Part shown: piece by piece, positions 62,809 to 64,000 of the stretch
Layout: each line of letters starts with the position of its first letter
Numbering within the stretch: position 1 is the stretch's first letter
Assembly (NCBI RefSeq): GCF_900113005.1
Contig: NZ_FONW01000011.1
Coordinates: 91,962-155,961 of the forward strand
Length of the DNA stretch: 64,000 bases
DNA from: Sunxiuqinia elliptica
GTDB lineage: Bacteria > Bacteroidota > Bacteroidia > Bacteroidales > Prolixibacteraceae
Reading direction: 5' to 3'
The notes under the pieces: generated by a model
Seen by the model: the letters and a program-made list of their open reading frames with translations, nothing else
The model's database searches: none
Told to the model about the DNA's origin: nothing
Program-made: the position numbers and the translations under genes

Positions 62809-62902
62809 CCGCTGGCGCAAATTTGCAATTTGCGCCTTGCCCTTCAACAAATAACTTCTTGCTTTTACAAGCAAGGCACGGTTTACAAAACCGCGCCAGC
62901 GG
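62809..62902. repeat. REP-like palindromic element (BIME-type)
   Basis: Outer inverted repeat CCGCTGGCGC (62809-62818) / GCGCCAGCGG (62893-62902) encloses three small hairpins: GGCGCAAAT/ATTTGCGCC (62814-62836), CTTGCTT/AAGCAAG (about 62858-62875) and CGGTTT/AAACCG (about 62879-62893). GC-rich palindromes of this type are typical of RAYT-associated REP sequences; no RAYT gene is in the window. Confidence 0.75.
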
Positions 62903-62920
62903 CGAGCGGGGACTGCTTGT

Positions 62921-63088
62921 TTATTTCGATTCCAATTTATTGATAATTTCCCGCAACAAGTCATTTTGCTCTTCTCTTAAGGCGATAAACTTACTCACCC
63001 AGCGGTAAATCAAATAAAGGATTCCAACAATTAGGGACAAATAAACAATCGCAGTAACGATAATCGGAAGGAAAGACATAATGGTCAT
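62921..63088 (-). CDS. Small single-pass membrane protein (55 aa)
   Basis: Minus-strand frame from ATG 63088 to TAA 62921. It reads MTIMSFLPIIVTAIVYLSLI, one membrane helix to about residue 28, then a charged amphipathic tail (RWVSKFIALREEQNDLLREI) with heptad spacing. Composition and topology (helix then charged coiled coil) look like a real protein, not a chance frame. Function unknown. It sits between two REP-like elements; the 62809 element lies directly beyond its stop and may act on its mRNA. Confidence 0.7.
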   Translation of the reverse strand: MTIMSFLPIIVTAIVYLSLIVGILYLIYRWVSKFIALREEQNDLLREIINKLESK

Positions 63089-63138
63089 AAGTTAATTTTT
63101 TAGGTTTTTATTTATTACTGTTCGTGAAAAAAATTGAA

Positions 63139-63237
63139 AATTGGGCTAAAGCCCAGGTTTTTATAGGGTATGCATAGCCCCGGCTTTAAAGCCGGGGTAA
63201 TAAATAGAATCTCCGGCAAACGGGCTTTAGCCCAATT
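63139..63237. repeat. REP-like element: 16-bp inverted repeat around a 20-bp palindrome
   Basis: AATTGGGCTAAAGCCC (63139-63154) is the exact reverse complement of GGGCTTTAGCCCAATT (63222-63237). Between them CCCCGGCTTTAAAGCCGGGG (63178-63197) is a perfect palindrome. Each outer arm is itself self-complementary (GGGCTAAAGCCC). The IS110-family element begins directly to the right. Confidence 0.88.
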
Positions 63238-63244
63238 ATTTTAG

Positions 63245-63422
63245 TACTATAAATAAGTCGTTTAGTGTAGAAAAAACTCAACGCAATAAAAATCCGGTCT
63301 GCCCTTCGTCACTACTTCGCTAAGACGAGTCCCTATGTTTGTAATTCGTGCTTCCAAAAAGGAAGCATAAGCCAATGAGTATTATTTTTGATTTAGTGAT
63401 AACCAATAAAACTCAGAGACTT
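63245..63422 (+). ncRNA. Candidate bridge RNA / structured left end of the IS110-family element
   Basis: About 180 nt of non-coding sequence between the REP-like repeat and the transposase. Stems seen: TTCGTC/GACGAG (63305-63329), TGCTTCC-aaaaa-GGAAGCA (63349-63367), and GCATAAG/CTTATGC (63365-63371 / 63420-63426) continued by TGAGT/ACTCA (63376-63380 / 63411-63415) across a symmetric 4/4 internal loop. IS110-group elements transcribe such a leader as the guide (bridge) RNA. The last stem includes the transposase ATG. Boundaries are not proven. Confidence 0.45.
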
Positions 63423-64000
63423 ATGCTAACACAAAAGACGGGATTAGATTTTAAGGGACAAAATATTTTTGTCGGAATTGATGTTCATCTGAAAAGCTGG
63501 ACGGTCACAATACTAACGGATTCTCTAATGCACAAAACGTTTACGCAGCCAGCTTGTGCTGAGACATTGTGTAATTATCTGCATCGTAATTTCCCCCAAG
63601 CGGATTACCATTCGGTTTATGAAGCTGGCTATAGTGGTTTTTGGACTCATTATCAATTAAAGTCAATGGGAATAAATAACATGGTTACTAACCCTGCGGA
63701 TGTTCCGACTTCACAAAAGGAACAGTTGCAAAAAGATGACCCGACAGACAGCCGGAAACTTGCCCATTCGTTACGGGCCGGCGAATTGACGGCAATATAT
63801 GTTCCTGCCCAATCGACATTGGAAGACCGGTCACTTGTCCGTATACGGGCCACAATGGTTAAGGACATGGTAAGATTCAAGCAACGAATAAAATCATTCT
63901 TGTATTTTTATGGAATTCCATTTCCCCCTCAATTCGAAAAGTCAGGCTCCCACTGGTCAAAACGGTTTATGAAATGGCTTGGCGAAGAAGTATCACTCCA
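63423..64000 (+). mobile_element. IS110-family transposase gene (partial, N-terminal 192 residues)
   Basis: ATG at 63423; frame open to the window end. Sequence features of the DEDD RuvC-like domain: FVGIDVHLKSWTV (first Asp about residue 20), YEAGYSGFW (Glu about 68), and NPADVPTSQKEQLQKDDPTDSRKLAHSL (two Asp near 106-110), followed by IRATMVKDMVRFKQRIKSFLYFYG, the usual IS110 linker. The serine-bearing C-terminal Tnp_20 domain would lie outside the window. It inserts DNA as a circular intermediate without target duplication. No frame disruption in the visible part. Confidence 0.9.

Overview
The window is Bacteroidota DNA. Evidence: SusC/SusD, CarboxypepD_reg/TonB receptors, DUF4249, DUF4252 and DUF4382 proteins, a type IX secretion C-terminal domain, and promoters of the Bacteroidota form (TTTG, about 20 nt, TAnnTTTG) before tRNA and housekeeping genes. 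Gene content (sigma-54, molybdo-enzyme, glycan utilisation) would suit a free-living or marine member of the Bacteroidia such as the Marinilabiliales, but that placement is inference.

Layout. 1-5 kb: 5' part of a Tat-exported molybdopterin oxidoreductase with a palindromic control region, mobA, tRNA-His, an EamA transporter and an M3 oligopeptidase. 5.4-16.4 kb: TonB receptor/DUF4249 pair, pheT, two more EamA transporters, a nitroreductase, a phosphotriesterase-like lipoprotein and a macro-domain protein. 16.4-23.8 kb: the most striking block, a hybrid histidine kinase, a stand-alone receiver and an NtrC-type sigma-54 activator, among three transcription units that carry -24/-12 (sigma-54) promoters with a shared inverted repeat (TTCTCA-N3-TGAGAA) about 65-95 bp upstream. 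The regulated genes include an outer-membrane protein, a Cbp1-like coiled-coil surface protein and a DUF4382 lipoprotein. 24-27.4 kb: beta-barrel protein, ECF sigma/membrane anti-sigma-like pair, DUF4252 protein, HU, tRNA-Ser. 27.9-31.5 kb: siderophore-type TonB receptor followed by a PepSY membrane protein broken by an in-frame TGA.

31.6-50 kb is a polysaccharide utilisation locus on the minus strand (SusC, SusD, LamG binding protein, two Glycoamylase/GH144-type proteins, GH43-like protein, metallophosphoesterase, GH3), with a divergent SusR-like membrane-spanning regulator. The GH144 plus GH3 pairing points to beta-1,2-glucan as the substrate; the phosphoesterase may remove a phosphoryl substituent. 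Proposed flow: secreted and lipoprotein GH144 enzymes cut the glycan, SusCD imports oligomers, GH3 finishes them.

50-62.7 kb: tRNA-Trp, an orphan LutA-like protein, a glycogen-synthase-like glycosyltransferase, a TetR regulator whose 20-bp palindrome recurs before the next gene (fabF), an esterase, an MsbA-type ABC exporter, purB, a GH20 hexosaminidase and a second metallophosphoesterase. 62.7-64 kb is mobile/repetitive: REP-like palindromes, a 55-aa membrane protein, and the 5' part of an IS110-family element whose structured leader may contain a bridge RNA and folds over the transposase start codon.

Several starts were moved inward (12669, 17090, 19702, 21893, 25052, 30353, 34983, 39260, 51245, 59072) because the longer frames begin at TTG/GTG, within promoter elements, or before the signal peptide. 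No database search or folding program was run; family assignments come from reading motifs.
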